A stretch of DNA of 58,215 nucleotides from a virus. The notes below the pieces were generated by a model. The model searched no databases. It was not told where the DNA came from and saw only the letters and a program-made list of their open reading frames with translations. The stretch lies in IMG/VR virus record IMGVR_UViG_3300005471_000017, positions 1 through 58,215 of that record; one strand, 5' to 3'. The position numbers and the translations under genes are program-made. Positions within the stretch are counted from its first letter, which is position 1. The number at the start of each line of letters is the position of its first letter. This document shows, piece by piece, positions 42,399-49,101 of this stretch.

Positions 42399-43171
42399 TA
42401 TGCGGCCCTCCCTTCGGTGAGAGAGGTGGCCGGATAGCCATCATGGACCACGCCATCGAGTTCACGGCCCTTGGCCTTGATGACGGCTTGTGAGGAGCCC
42501 TCCCATTGCTTGAACAGGAACGGGACGCCGGCGCGGGCTGCCTGATCGCGCAGCGACCGGAACCAGTCAGGGTTGGCCGGGCGATAGTTGGCGCCGCTTT
42601 CCCCGCCGGTGATGATCCAATGCAGGCCGCGCATGGTCCCCATGTTCACCGGTCCGAGGAGCGGCTCCATGGACAGGAAGCGAACGCGGGCCGGCATGAG
42701 GTTTAGATGAGGAACGCGCCGATCGAACTCTTCCTGGTTCTCGACGGTCGTCCCCAGCCAGACGTTGTTGGGACAGCCGCGCACATACCAAGACGGCGGC
42801 GCAAAGCGCCGGATATTCTGAGGCCGCTTCGTCAATAGGAGCCAGTCGAGATTGGGCGTTGCCGTGATGAGCGCCCAAAGGTCCTCGCGCCACTGAGGCA
42901 GGATGCTTTTGTGGTTGTCGAAGACATCGGCGAGCGATGCGCAGAACACACGCGGGGGCTCCGCCGCACCTTCGGCCTCACGGTTCCATTTGACCGGATT
43001 GCCCCATGTCTTGGTCCGGCGCCGCTCAGCGTGAGGCCCCCATTCGACCTGACCAAAGCGCTCCGCCCATGTCTCGGCATAGCAGCCATCGCATGCCGGA
43101 CTTACCTTGGTGCACCCAACCCAGGGATTGAACGTATGGGTGGTCCATTCGATCTTGGAGTTCTCGCCCAT
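42398..43171 (-). CDS. DUF5131 (phage Gp37/Gp68) family protein, 257 aa
   Basis: The start at 43171 gives MGENSKIEWTTHTFNPWVGC. The diagnostic block is SKIEWTxHTFNPWxGC and then CTKVSPACDGCYAETWAERF with three Cys residues in a radical-SAM-like CxxxxxxCxxCY spacing. Other signature parts are VFCASLADVFD near 90, WLLLTKRPQN near 117, WLGTTVENQEEFDRRVPHL near 142, and WIITGGESGANYRPANPDWF near 187. Phage members are widespread; the substrate is not known. Confidence 0.85.
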   Translation of the reverse strand: MGENSKIEWTTHTFNPWVGCTKVSPACDGCYAETWAERFGQVEWGPHAERRRTKTWGNPVKWNREAEGAAEPPRVFCASLADVFDNHKSILPQWREDLWALITATPNLDWLLLTKRPQNIRRFAPPSWYVRGCPNNVWLGTTVENQEEFDRRVPHLNLMPARVRFLSMEPLLGPVNMGTMRGLHWIITGGESGANYRPANPDWFRSLRDQAARAGVPFLFKQWEGSSQAVIKAKGRELDGVVHDGYPATSLTEGRAA

Positions 43172-43545
43172 CAGACAGCCCTCCCCACACTCGCAGGAAG
43201 CTCCACAGGCGACATCAACCCGTCGCATGCAAGCGCATGGTCGCTGAGGAGCTGCGCCGCGGTCTCGTAATCGAGGGCGTCGTACTGGATGAGCGCATAG
43301 ATGGTTTCGACCGAGCCCATGGCTCCGATACGCCATCCGTGGAGGATAGCGTTCCTGGTCATCCGCTCTTCGAAGCGCTCGGCCCTGTCGTGCCAGAAGG
43401 GATGATCGACGGTCAGATCCTCCGGCGCCGGCTCGAAGAAATCATCCGGCAGGAGGGGATGGATCATCTCTGCATGTGGGGGGACAAGATGCAGGGGGGC
43501 ATCAAATCCTTGCGCATCGGGTGCGAATTGGTTACTTATTGTCAT
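43171..43545 (-). CDS. Hypothetical protein, 124 aa
   Basis: A GGAGGA ribosome site lies 8 bases before the ATG at 43545. The acidic, Pro-rich first 55 residues are followed by a helical end (ETAAQLLSDHALACDGLMSP). There is no domain I recognise. The 157-base gap upstream (43546-43702) holds a short minus-strand open frame with no credible start. Confidence 0.5.
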   Translation of the reverse strand: MTISNQFAPDAQGFDAPLHLVPPHAEMIHPLLPDDFFEPAPEDLTVDHPFWHDRAERFEERMTRNAILHGWRIGAMGSVETIYALIQYDALDYETAAQLLSDHALACDGLMSPVELPASVGRAV

Positions 43546-43702
43546 CTTTCACGGTCCTCCTGACCGATGATCGGAAGTTTGTGTTTGCTCAAACCGCTTC
43601 AGACCTTGGCCGGCTCAGAAACTGGTTTGACACTCTCGGGCAGAGACAGAAGCCCCACCGTTTTCTTGGCTGGTCGGCGCGGGAACGCCGGCCACCAAAC
43701 CT

Positions 43703-44071
43703 TCAGCCGGCGACCTCGATCACCGTCGACAGGCTCTTGTGCTCGGGCACATACGGAAAGCTTCCGTCCCAAGCCGGATTGTCGATGTCGTAGGTCTTGC
43801 CGCCCTCGATCTTGAAGACCGTGCCGCAGCGGATGTTCTGGCACATGCCCGGTTCGGCATGACCGCAGATCCATTCCTCATCCGCGCCAGTCAAGGCAGA
43901 CAGCGGCAGGCCGCGCAGGAGGCGATCCATCACCGGGATCATCACGCTCACCGCGCCGCCGCTATCCCACTGGGCGAAGAAGCGCTGCATGATGTCGATG
44001 ATGACGTCCTGGTCGTCCTGGGCGAAACTGCTCTTGGCCAGTTCAGCCTTTGCGCTTTCGATGATGCTCAT
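43703..44071 (-). CDS. Hypothetical protein, 122 aa
   Basis: AGGAGA lies before the ATG at 44071. The N-terminal half is helical (DDQDVIIDIMQRFFAQWDSG). The C-terminal half holds an EEWICGHAEPGMCQNIRCGT segment with three Cys and a His that could bind metal. The function is unknown. Confidence 0.5.
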   Translation of the reverse strand: MSIIESAKAELAKSSFAQDDQDVIIDIMQRFFAQWDSGGAVSVMIPVMDRLLRGLPLSALTGADEEWICGHAEPGMCQNIRCGTVFKIEGGKTYDIDNPAWDGSFPYVPEHKSLSTVIEVAG

Positions 44072-44130
44072 GGTCTTCTCCTATGCTCTCGCTCTCATTG
44101 GTTCTGCCTCAGGCGTGGGGATAGGAAGGC

Positions 44131-44985
44131 TCATGCCACCTCCCCGAACAGATCGAAGGTCTCTGGCGCGGGTGCAGCCTTGGGCTTGGGAGCCTTATGC
44201 GCGCGCACGAATCCGAGACGATCAGCTTGCTGATTGACGCAGCGCTGGAAGGCGTCGAAGCCTCCGAAGCCGCCGTCCTCCAGGATCCGGCAGAACTTGT
44301 CGATGACCGGAATGCCCTCCGGGGTCACCATCTTGGCGATCTCGGGGACGTTCTCCATGCACATGGACTTCGGCCGCATCTCCACGATGAAGCGCGCGAA
44401 ATCCCACATCATGGAGTTGCGCTCGTCGTAGATGTCCTGCTTGCCGGCCCTGCTGAAGCCCTGGCAGGGCGGTCCGCCCGCGATGAGATCCAGTTCGCCA
44501 GGTTGCATCCCGAGGGCGCTGAGCACGGTGGCGCTGGTGAGTTTCCGGATGTCGCCGAAGAAGATGTGGCTCACGCCAGGGAAGTCGGGTCCCTGCTGGG
44601 AAATGTAGCCATCTCCGGCCGTCGAGACGTGTTTTAGTTGCATTTCGCCATCAACGACGATGGCGCCGTCTTTGATCTGGAGGCCGGCGCGGGTATATTC
44701 TCGGGCGAGATAGCGTTCGAGCCGGTCACGATCCTCGTTCGTGACGAAGTGGAGGGTGAAGTGCCCCCACCGGCAGAGGTTCGACATGTAGGTGAGCGTG
44801 GCGGCGCAATCCCACTCTGCGGCCGCCACGACCTCCATGCCGCTCTGGATGAGGCCGAGGCTCATGCCGCCGGCGCCGGCGAAGAAGTCCATGGCCTTCG
44901 GCCGGCGCGCGCGGCGTATTTCAGCTTCTGCCGTGGCGCGAGGCAGGATAAGACCGGAAGGCATCGAGACGAACTCGCCCATCAT
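44131..44985 (-). CDS. C5-cytosine DNA methyltransferase, apparently short at the C-terminus, 284 aa
   Basis: Motif I DFFAGAGGMSLGLIQSGMEV near 33, motif IV GGPPCQGFSRAGKQD near 170 and motif VI MCMENVPEIAKM near 205 are intact, including the catalytic Pro-Cys. After a normal catalytic half the protein ends soon after a NQQADRLGFVRAHK segment, which occupies the place of motif VIII. The usual target-recognition domain and motifs IX and X are not visible. It may be a compact enzyme, inactive, or a decoy for restriction. The ATG at 44985 overlaps the upstream stop (ATGA). Confidence 0.8.
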   Translation of the reverse strand: MMGEFVSMPSGLILPRATAEAEIRRARRPKAMDFFAGAGGMSLGLIQSGMEVVAAAEWDCAATLTYMSNLCRWGHFTLHFVTNEDRDRLERYLAREYTRAGLQIKDGAIVVDGEMQLKHVSTAGDGYISQQGPDFPGVSHIFFGDIRKLTSATVLSALGMQPGELDLIAGGPPCQGFSRAGKQDIYDERNSMMWDFARFIVEMRPKSMCMENVPEIAKMVTPEGIPVIDKFCRILEDGGFGGFDAFQRCVNQQADRLGFVRAHKAPKPKAAPAPETFDLFGEVA

Positions 44986-45143
44986 GGCCGGCCCCGCTTG
45001 GCCACCACGCGGACGCGCTTGCTATTCTGAGCCGCGATGCGCTTGTTCACTGGGAGCTTGGCAAGACGGGCGCCGTGATCAGCGACGACTTTGCCGTTGG
45101 TGTCGAGTTTGAAGCCGGGAAGGGCGATACCGGAGCGCTTCAT
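44982..45143 (-). CDS. Small basic protein, 53 aa
   Basis: MKRSGIALPGFKLDTNGKVV and then a run of Lys and Arg ending KRVRVVAKRGRP. It overlaps the methyltransferase start (ATGATG) and, by 4 bases, the next upstream gene. The role is unknown. Confidence 0.5.
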   Translation of the reverse strand: MKRSGIALPGFKLDTNGKVVADHGARLAKLPVNKRIAAQNSKRVRVVAKRGRP

Positions 45144-45241
45144 TGCACGCTCCACATCGTTGCGGCCAGCACTGCGAAGAGCCCGGCCAGCCCGATAAGA
45201 TGGGCGGCGAAAAAGATGATCTCGTCAGTGGAGAGGGTCAT
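45140..45241 (-). CDS. Single-span membrane peptide, 33 aa
   Basis: MTLSTDEIIFFAAHLIGLAG plus a second hydrophobic stretch (LFAVLAATMW) forms one membrane helix. It is coupled by ATGA overlaps to both neighbours, so it is likely a real micro-gene in this chain. No function can be read. Confidence 0.5.
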   Translation of the reverse strand: MTLSTDEIIFFAAHLIGLAGLFAVLAATMWSVQ

Positions 45242-45432
45242 GCCGCGCGCTCCTCAGAAACGCCTCGGATGAGGTCCATGTTGTTCCAGATGGCGAATTC
45301 GGGCAGGTTGAGCCTTCTGGCGATGACCATCGTGTCGAAGCCGCTGGACCAGAGATCCCATGCGATCTCAAGCTGAGACGCGGTGAAGACCGTCTTGGCG
45401 TTGACGAAGATGAGGCGGGGTTGCTGGGTCAT
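45238..45432 (-). CDS. Small helix-turn-helix-like protein, 64 aa
   Basis: The start at 45432 gives MTQQPRLIFVNAKTVFTASQ. LEIAWDLWSSGFDTMVIARR has the spacing of a resolvase- or GcrA-type recognition helix. It overlaps the genes on both sides by 4 bases. Regulatory function is a guess. Confidence 0.5.
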   Translation of the reverse strand: MTQQPRLIFVNAKTVFTASQLEIAWDLWSSGFDTMVIARRLNLPEFAIWNNMDLIRGVSEERAA

Positions 45433-45785
45433 GCCGCGCGCTCCCGAAGAACGTAGGCGCGCAAACAGCCGCAACTCTGCGAACCGCCGCGACGGAGATG
45501 GCGAGACCAGATGGCCCTGACCGTTCCGCAGTCGCACCGGCAACGCCAGAATGTATCGCCGCGCGGCGAATTCTCGGCTCGGTCCAGCACCAGCCACCGT
45601 CCAAAGCGACGGCCAGTCAGATCGAGGAGCGGACGTCGCTTGCCCTCGCGTTTTGGAGCATCAAGCCGGAAGAGCTTCCCCGAGACTTGGCCTCGGGTCA
45701 TAAATAGCGCTTCTGCGATGCGCCCCTTGGACCAACCGCATTCCCAGAGCTTGAGGATCGTTTGGTCGTATGTCTTGTCGGCCAT
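45429..45785 (-). CDS. GcrA-like helix-turn-helix with zinc ribbon, 118 aa
   Basis: The N-terminal DQTILKLWECGWSKGRIAEA, then TRGQVSGKLFRL, has the pattern of GcrA-type DNA-binding domains. The C-terminal part has CRCDCGT near 83 and SCGCL near 103, a zinc ribbon also seen in the HNH-like gene at 19.4 kb. The combination suggests a phage DNA-binding protein. It is the first gene of the ATGA-coupled chain running left. Confidence 0.6.
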   Translation of the reverse strand: MADKTYDQTILKLWECGWSKGRIAEALFMTRGQVSGKLFRLDAPKREGKRRPLLDLTGRRFGRWLVLDRAENSPRGDTFWRCRCDCGTVRAIWSRHLRRGGSQSCGCLRAYVLRERAA

Positions 45786-45804
45786 TGCCCATCGCCCCTA
45801 TGGG

Positions 45805-45835
45805 CGTGCCGGGGCAAGAAACGCACCCCAGCACG
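45805..45835 (-). terminator. Hairpin after the outer-membrane protein gene
   Basis: CGTGC-x-GGGG pairs with CCCC-x-GCACG around a short loop, 15 bases after the stop of the barrel gene at 45850. There is no T run, so factor-independent termination is uncertain. Confidence 0.4.
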
Positions 45836-45849
45836 CAGAAAACGCGGTA

Positions 45850-46572
45850 CTAGTTCAGGCCCGGCAGAGGACCGCCGAGCTTGTAGAAGATGCCGGTCTT
45901 GACGACGTCCTGGTCGAGGCTATCCGTGATGCGAATGCCACCCTGGTTCACCCAGTCCTGGTCTTCGAAGAAATCGTGGGTGTACTGGGCCTTGGCGAAG
46001 AGGCCGTAATCCAGGGCGTATTCGACGCCGCCGCCGGCGCGGACGCCCGCATAGGTCTGGCTGGGCTTCTCGGTCATGCCGGAGCAGCCGAGTTCATATT
46101 CGGCCTCGGTATAGGCCAGCAGGCCGTAGAGCATGACGCGGGAGGAGATGACCTTGCCGACGCGGCCGCCGAGATACCACTGCCCCTCGTTCTTGAAGGA
46201 GCAGCCGAGCGCGCCGTTGAACACGGAAACCTGCGTCTCCATGTCGGACCAGTCATAGCCGCCGATGAGGCCGAACACCCAGCCGTTGCGGGAGATGTCC
46301 GCACCGCCCTCGACGCCGTAGACCGCGCCGTGGCTGTTGATGCCGTCGAAGTTCAGCAGGTTGAAGCCGCCTGCATCGACGTCGATCTCATGGTTGGCGT
46401 TGCCCCAGCCGATGTTGCCGCCGGCCCAGATGCCGGACCATTCGATGACCTTGTCGCTGGAGACAGCGAGATCGGCGGTCTTGGAGCCCTTCAGGTCGGT
46501 CGCCGAAGCAGGTGTCGCGGCCAAAAAAAGAGCCGCAATCGCGGAGGTGATGATTGAGGAATTCCTGTTCAT
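45850..46572 (-). CDS. Omp25/OmpA-like outer-membrane beta-barrel protein, 240 aa
   Basis: A signal peptide is visible: MNRN-SSIITSAIAALFLAATPASA with a cleavage-like ASA after about residue 24. WSGIWAGGNIGWG near 45 is the first strand motif of Rhizobiales 25-kDa outer-membrane proteins. Alternating Gly/aromatic strands follow (GWVFGLIGGYDWSD, VMLYGLLAYTEAEYEL, GVEYALDYGLFAKAQYTHDF) to a short C-terminus. It sits beside the immunity region, so it may be expressed in the lysogen. A change of phage receptor or envelope is plausible. Confidence 0.85.
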   Translation of the reverse strand: MNRNSSIITSAIAALFLAATPASATDLKGSKTADLAVSSDKVIEWSGIWAGGNIGWGNANHEIDVDAGGFNLLNFDGINSHGAVYGVEGGADISRNGWVFGLIGGYDWSDMETQVSVFNGALGCSFKNEGQWYLGGRVGKVISSRVMLYGLLAYTEAEYELGCSGMTEKPSQTYAGVRAGGGVEYALDYGLFAKAQYTHDFFEDQDWVNQGGIRITDSLDQDVVKTGIFYKLGGPLPGLN

Positions 46573-46659
46573 TTGCTATAGTTTCCTAGTGCTTTGAACT
46601 AGCCCCTTGACGTCTTCGCCAGGGGCTGCCCCGAAACCCCTCCGGGGCTTCCCCTTGAA

Positions 46660-46692
46660 GGCCAGGACCGGCATGTGCTTCCGATCCTGGCC
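46660..46692. other. Hairpin in the 244-base gap upstream of the barrel gene
   Basis: GGCCAGGA pairs exactly with TCCTGGCC across 17 bases. The surrounding gap (46573-46816) also holds shorter GGGG/CCCC stems. The barrel gene has an AGGAAA ribosome site near its start. No gene is visible in the gap. Confidence 0.4.
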
Positions 46693-46816
46693 AGTGGGGA
46701 CTCATGAAATTGACGCAACAAAACTCCCGGCCGGACGCGCCGCTGCCCAGCCCACACAACTAAACGCACGCTACTGGAACGCGCCGCGCCGTTCGGAAGG
46801 ACCGCGCGGTATTCGG

Positions 46817-47164
46817 TTAGGCGACTGGCTGCGATAATTTCCGCAGTCGGCGGCTCAGAGCGCCTTTGCGCCCTGCTTCAGCAGCCAGTTCGCGGTTTTG
46901 AGAGAAGGCACGCTTCTCGCCCGGCGTGCGCAATCCGCCCCTGCGGCCAGCGTTCGCCGCAGCCTCGCGGTCCTGAGAGAAGGATCGCGCTTCGGCTGGC
47001 ACGTTCTGACCGCCCTTGCGGCCCGACTCGGAGGCGAGGCTGCGGTCCTGGGAGAAGGACCGCTTTCCAGCCTGAACGGCCTTGCCGCCCAGAGCTGCGA
47101 TCTCGCGGACGCGCTCGGGGGACATGGAGGCGAAGCCTTGGCGGCCTTTGGGTTTGTTCAGCAT
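46817..47164 (-). CDS. KGG-repeat (stress-induced acidophilic repeat) protein, 115 aa
   Basis: Four tandem copies of about 24 residues share a GG-K/R-x5-SFSQDR pattern: GGKAVQAGKRSFSQDR, GGQNVPAEARSFSQDR, GGLRTPGEKRAFSQNR, then GRKGAL. The first is preceded by GRQGFASMSPERVREIAALG. This is the KGG-type repeat found in small stress proteins and in prophages. Its position directly downstream of the Cro-like gene suggests early leftward expression. The ATG at 47164 is used; a GTG 6 bases upstream is also in frame. Confidence 0.8.
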   Translation of the reverse strand: MLNKPKGRQGFASMSPERVREIAALGGKAVQAGKRSFSQDRSLASESGRKGGQNVPAEARSFSQDREAAANAGRRGGLRTPGEKRAFSQNRELAAEAGRKGALSRRLRKLSQPVA

Positions 47165-47187
47165 GCGCACAATCCGTTTACGTCCGT

Positions 47188-47409
47188 TCAGGCAGTTGCT
47201 CTATCATCGGCGGGGTAGATGTCCGGCCGGAGGACCGTGCGGTGCACGCCAGTTGCGCGCTCGACCTGAATGACCCTCAGCGGCGGCACGCGCCGCCAGT
47301 TCGCGACGGACTGAACGGTGATGTCCAGCTTGGAGCTAAGCTCGGTCAGGGTCCCAACGGCGTTGATCGCGGCCATCAGGCCCGGCTCACGGGGGTGTTT
47401 CAGTTTCAT
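47188..47409 (-). CDS. Cro/YdaS-like transcriptional regulator, 73 aa
   Basis: The helix-turn-helix LTELSSKLDITVQSVANWRR at 22-41 is followed by VPPLRVIQVERATGVHRTVL and RPDIYP, a near-exact YdaS-type ending. It is divergent from the CI-like gene across a 77-base promoter region. The ATG lies only 7 bases after the -10, so the mRNA may be leaderless; no ribosome site is present. It should act as the lytic partner of the switch. Confidence 0.85.
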   Translation of the reverse strand: MKLKHPREPGLMAAINAVGTLTELSSKLDITVQSVANWRRVPPLRVIQVERATGVHRTVLRPDIYPADDRATA

Positions 47410-47416
47410 GAGCCGA

Positions 47417-47445
47417 ATTTAAGTCACGAACTGAATGTCTGTCAA
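47417..47445 (-). promoter_or_regulatory. Leftward early promoter of the cro-like gene
   Basis: The -35 element TTGACA (perfect), a 17-base spacer and TTAAAT as -10 are read on the minus strand. The predicted start lies at or within two bases of the ATG at 47409. AACTGA half-sites of the repressor overlap the spacer. Confidence 0.7.
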
Positions 47446-47478
47446 CTGTAACTTCAATGGCGATTTCAGTCGCAGGCT

Positions 47479-47484
47479 TATAAA
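47479..47484 (+). promoter_or_regulatory. Putative -10 of the repressor promoter
   Basis: TATAAA lies 2 bases before the first in-frame ATG (47487) and 8 before the second (47493). No good -35 is present, as is usual for a promoter that needs activation. A start near 47491 would give a leaderless mRNA beginning close to the second ATG. Confidence 0.4.
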
Positions 47485-47486
47485 AC

Positions 47487-48215
47487 ATGCTCATGACAGA
47501 GGCATCCACCTTCGCCGCCCGCTTGATCCTTGCGATGGACGCGCGGAAAATCACCCAATCGAAATTCACCCAATCGGATCTTGCCAGGGCCGTAGGCCTT
47601 AGGCCTCAGTCCGTTCATCAGTGGATGATTGGCAAATCTCTGCCCAAGACCCGATATTGGAAGGTGATCGCTGAAGCCCTGGGAGTGTCCGAGCGCTGGC
47701 TCTTCTGGGGGGAGGGCTCAATGTATGAGCCTCAACGTGCCCAAAATGGCACACCCAAAATTCCGGATTACGAGAATTCTGTGGCACCAATTGACAGACA
47801 TTTAGGCGGGGAAGTACCTCTGGTAGAATTGGAGGGCATTTCCGTGACTAAAAGTAGTGTCCACCCAGTTAAAATACCGACGTCCGATATTAAGGTTCAG
47901 CCAAAATTTCCGAGTGGAGATCGCTCAGTTGCCTTTGTAATGCGTGATCGGAGCATGGAGCCCGAAATTTACCAGGGCGACATCGTCATAATAGATCAGG
48001 ATCTTGATCCGTCCCCTGAGGACTCCGTAGTTGTACTGATAAAGGCGCGCAACAAGAACGTATTCCGTAAATTCACTTACGGAACCAACGGCGAAGTGCT
48101 GCTGACCCCAATCAATCCAAGCTACGAGCGCTTTCACTTTTCCGCAGAAGACTGGGCGGAAAAGTGTGTTTTGCTCGGCGTGATGACCGAATTCACCCGA
48201 CGTCGCCGCACTTGA
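47487..48215 (+). CDS. CI-like repressor with S24 peptidase domain, 242 aa
   Basis: The N-terminal helix-turn-helix is at residues 26-50 (QSDLARAVGLRPQSVHQWMI). The C-terminal S24-type domain carries the catalytic Ser in MRDRSMEPEIYQGDIVIIDQ near 155 and the partner Lys in KNVFRKFTYG near 193. The linker lacks the usual Ala-Gly or Cys-Gly cleavage dipeptide, so RecA-stimulated self-cleavage is doubtful. It should maintain lysogeny by binding the AACTGA/TCAGTT operators on both sides. Another ATG lies two codons on; there is no ribosome site. Confidence 0.9.
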   Translation: MLMTEASTFAARLILAMDARKITQSKFTQSDLARAVGLRPQSVHQWMIGKSLPKTRYWKVIAEALGVSERWLFWGEGSMYEPQRAQNGTPKIPDYENSVAPIDRHLGGEVPLVELEGISVTKSSVHPVKIPTSDIKVQPKFPSGDRSVAFVMRDRSMEPEIYQGDIVIIDQDLDPSPEDSVVVLIKARNKNVFRKFTYGTNGEVLLTPINPSYERFHFSAEDWAEKCVLLGVMTEFTRRRRT

Positions 48216-48225
48216 GAAAAACACC

Positions 48226-48253
48226 AAACTGAAACATATCAGTTTGTAACTGA
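48226..48253. promoter_or_regulatory. Repressor operator: three AACTGA/TCAGTT half-sites
   Basis: AAACTGA-AACATA-TCAGTTT is a perfect 7+6+7 palindrome (48226-48245). TCAGTT-TGT-AACTGA (48239-48253) is a second palindrome sharing its right arm. They lie just upstream of the rightward promoter. The same half-site AACTGA occurs at 47429 in the divergent switch. Confidence 0.65.
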
Positions 48254-48261
48254 AAAAGCCC

Positions 48262-48290
48262 TTGACCCGCCTTTCAGTTGGTGATTTAAA
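48262..48290 (+). promoter_or_regulatory. Rightward early promoter
   Basis: TTGACC, 17 bases, TTTAAA. It mirrors the leftward promoter in spacing and near-consensus -35. It would drive the operon from 48435 to the integrase. Confidence 0.65.
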
Positions 48291-48292
48291 TT

Positions 48293-48323
48293 CCCCTGTC
48301 GCCGGACGATACCGGGACAGGGG
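48293..48323 (+). promoter_or_regulatory. Leader hairpin directly after the rightward promoter
   Basis: CCCCTGTC pairs with GACAGGGG, and CCGG pairs with CCGG inside, giving a stem of about 12 bp at the predicted transcript start. It could be an mRNA 5' stabiliser, an attenuator or an antiterminator site. The rest of the leader runs to the ATG at 48435. Confidence 0.4.
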
Positions 48324-48434
48324 TTCAGCCTTCTCCTCCCGTTCTCCCTGTCCCGTTTCGCCCGGTGACGTCTCAGTCACTTCCCCGGCTCGCACCCCAA
48401 TGCGGCCGGGGCTCTCCACCAGGAAGGGCGAGAG

Positions 48435-48773
48435 ATGCCTGTTTGGCCAAAACACCCAGACGGTAGCAACAAGGCCCTCGGCGAGATGTCGCCCGAGGAG
48501 CACCACCAATGGCGCAACGTCGAGATGATCCGCGCCGGAGCTACTCGCGTGGTTCGTGGCAGCATCCCGGCAGCCGTCCGCAAGGAGCTGATGGCGGCAG
48601 TCAAAGCCGGTACGCTTGGCCGCCTGAAGAAGGATGGCCTGAAGCCGGAGATCTTCTTTCACCCCGACCATAAGCACGGGGCGGTCGATCGCCAGAAGCG
48701 CGAGGCTGAGTATTCTGTCAGTTGCATTGCGAAGGTGATGCTGCTTCCGCCGCTGCCTCGGGGGCGGAAATGA
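48435..48773 (+). CDS. First gene of the rightward operon, 112 aa
   Basis: AGGAAGGGCGAG precedes the ATG. The protein has a HPDGSNKALGEMSPEEHHQW opening, a basic AVRKELMAAVKAGTLGRLKK helix near 50 and a His-rich FFHPDHKHGAV near 75. I cannot name it. It is early by position; it could be a small regulatory or anti-host protein. Confidence 0.6.
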   Translation: MPVWPKHPDGSNKALGEMSPEEHHQWRNVEMIRAGATRVVRGSIPAAVRKELMAAVKAGTLGRLKKDGLKPEIFFHPDHKHGAVDRQKREAEYSVSCIAKVMLLPPLPRGRK

Positions 48774-48973
48774 GAGCCAAGCGCACCAGCGACGCCGGTC
48801 GCGAGAACTCCTCCCGCAAGGACAAGGGCACGAAGAGGAGCAACTACGTCCTCAAGACGAAGGGTGCTGACGACACCGAGATCGAACACGCGCCGCCGCA
48901 CAAGGCTGCGCCGGTCTCGCTGCCGCCTCTGCGGTTCCTACAGACGAAGATGGTGGCCGGGGAGGAGATCTAA
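48770..48973 (+). CDS. Hypothetical protein, 67 aa
   Basis: The ATG at 48770 overlaps the previous stop (ATGA). Strongly charged start (MRAKRTSDAGRENSSRKDKG) and a Pro-rich middle; likely disordered. A 128-base gap follows (48974-49101) with weak hairpins and a T5 run but no gene. Confidence 0.5.
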   Translation: MRAKRTSDAGRENSSRKDKGTKRSNYVLKTKGADDTEIEHAPPHKAAPVSLPPLRFLQTKMVAGEEI

Positions 48974-49101
48974 GGCCGCCTCCCCTGGTCCTTCCGCAAG
49001 GGCCACGGCGGGCGGTTCGCCGTTCGGCACTGAGATAGGGGCGGCCCAGGCTGGGGCCGGAGGTCGCCTCTCTTTTTGAACCAGTTTTCTTAGGCGATTT
49101 C

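Noticed and set aside
43546-43702. Short minus-strand peptide ending in a LLSLPESVKPVSEPAKV segment
   Set aside because: The open frame looks protein-like but has no ATG, GTG or TTG start with a ribosome site.
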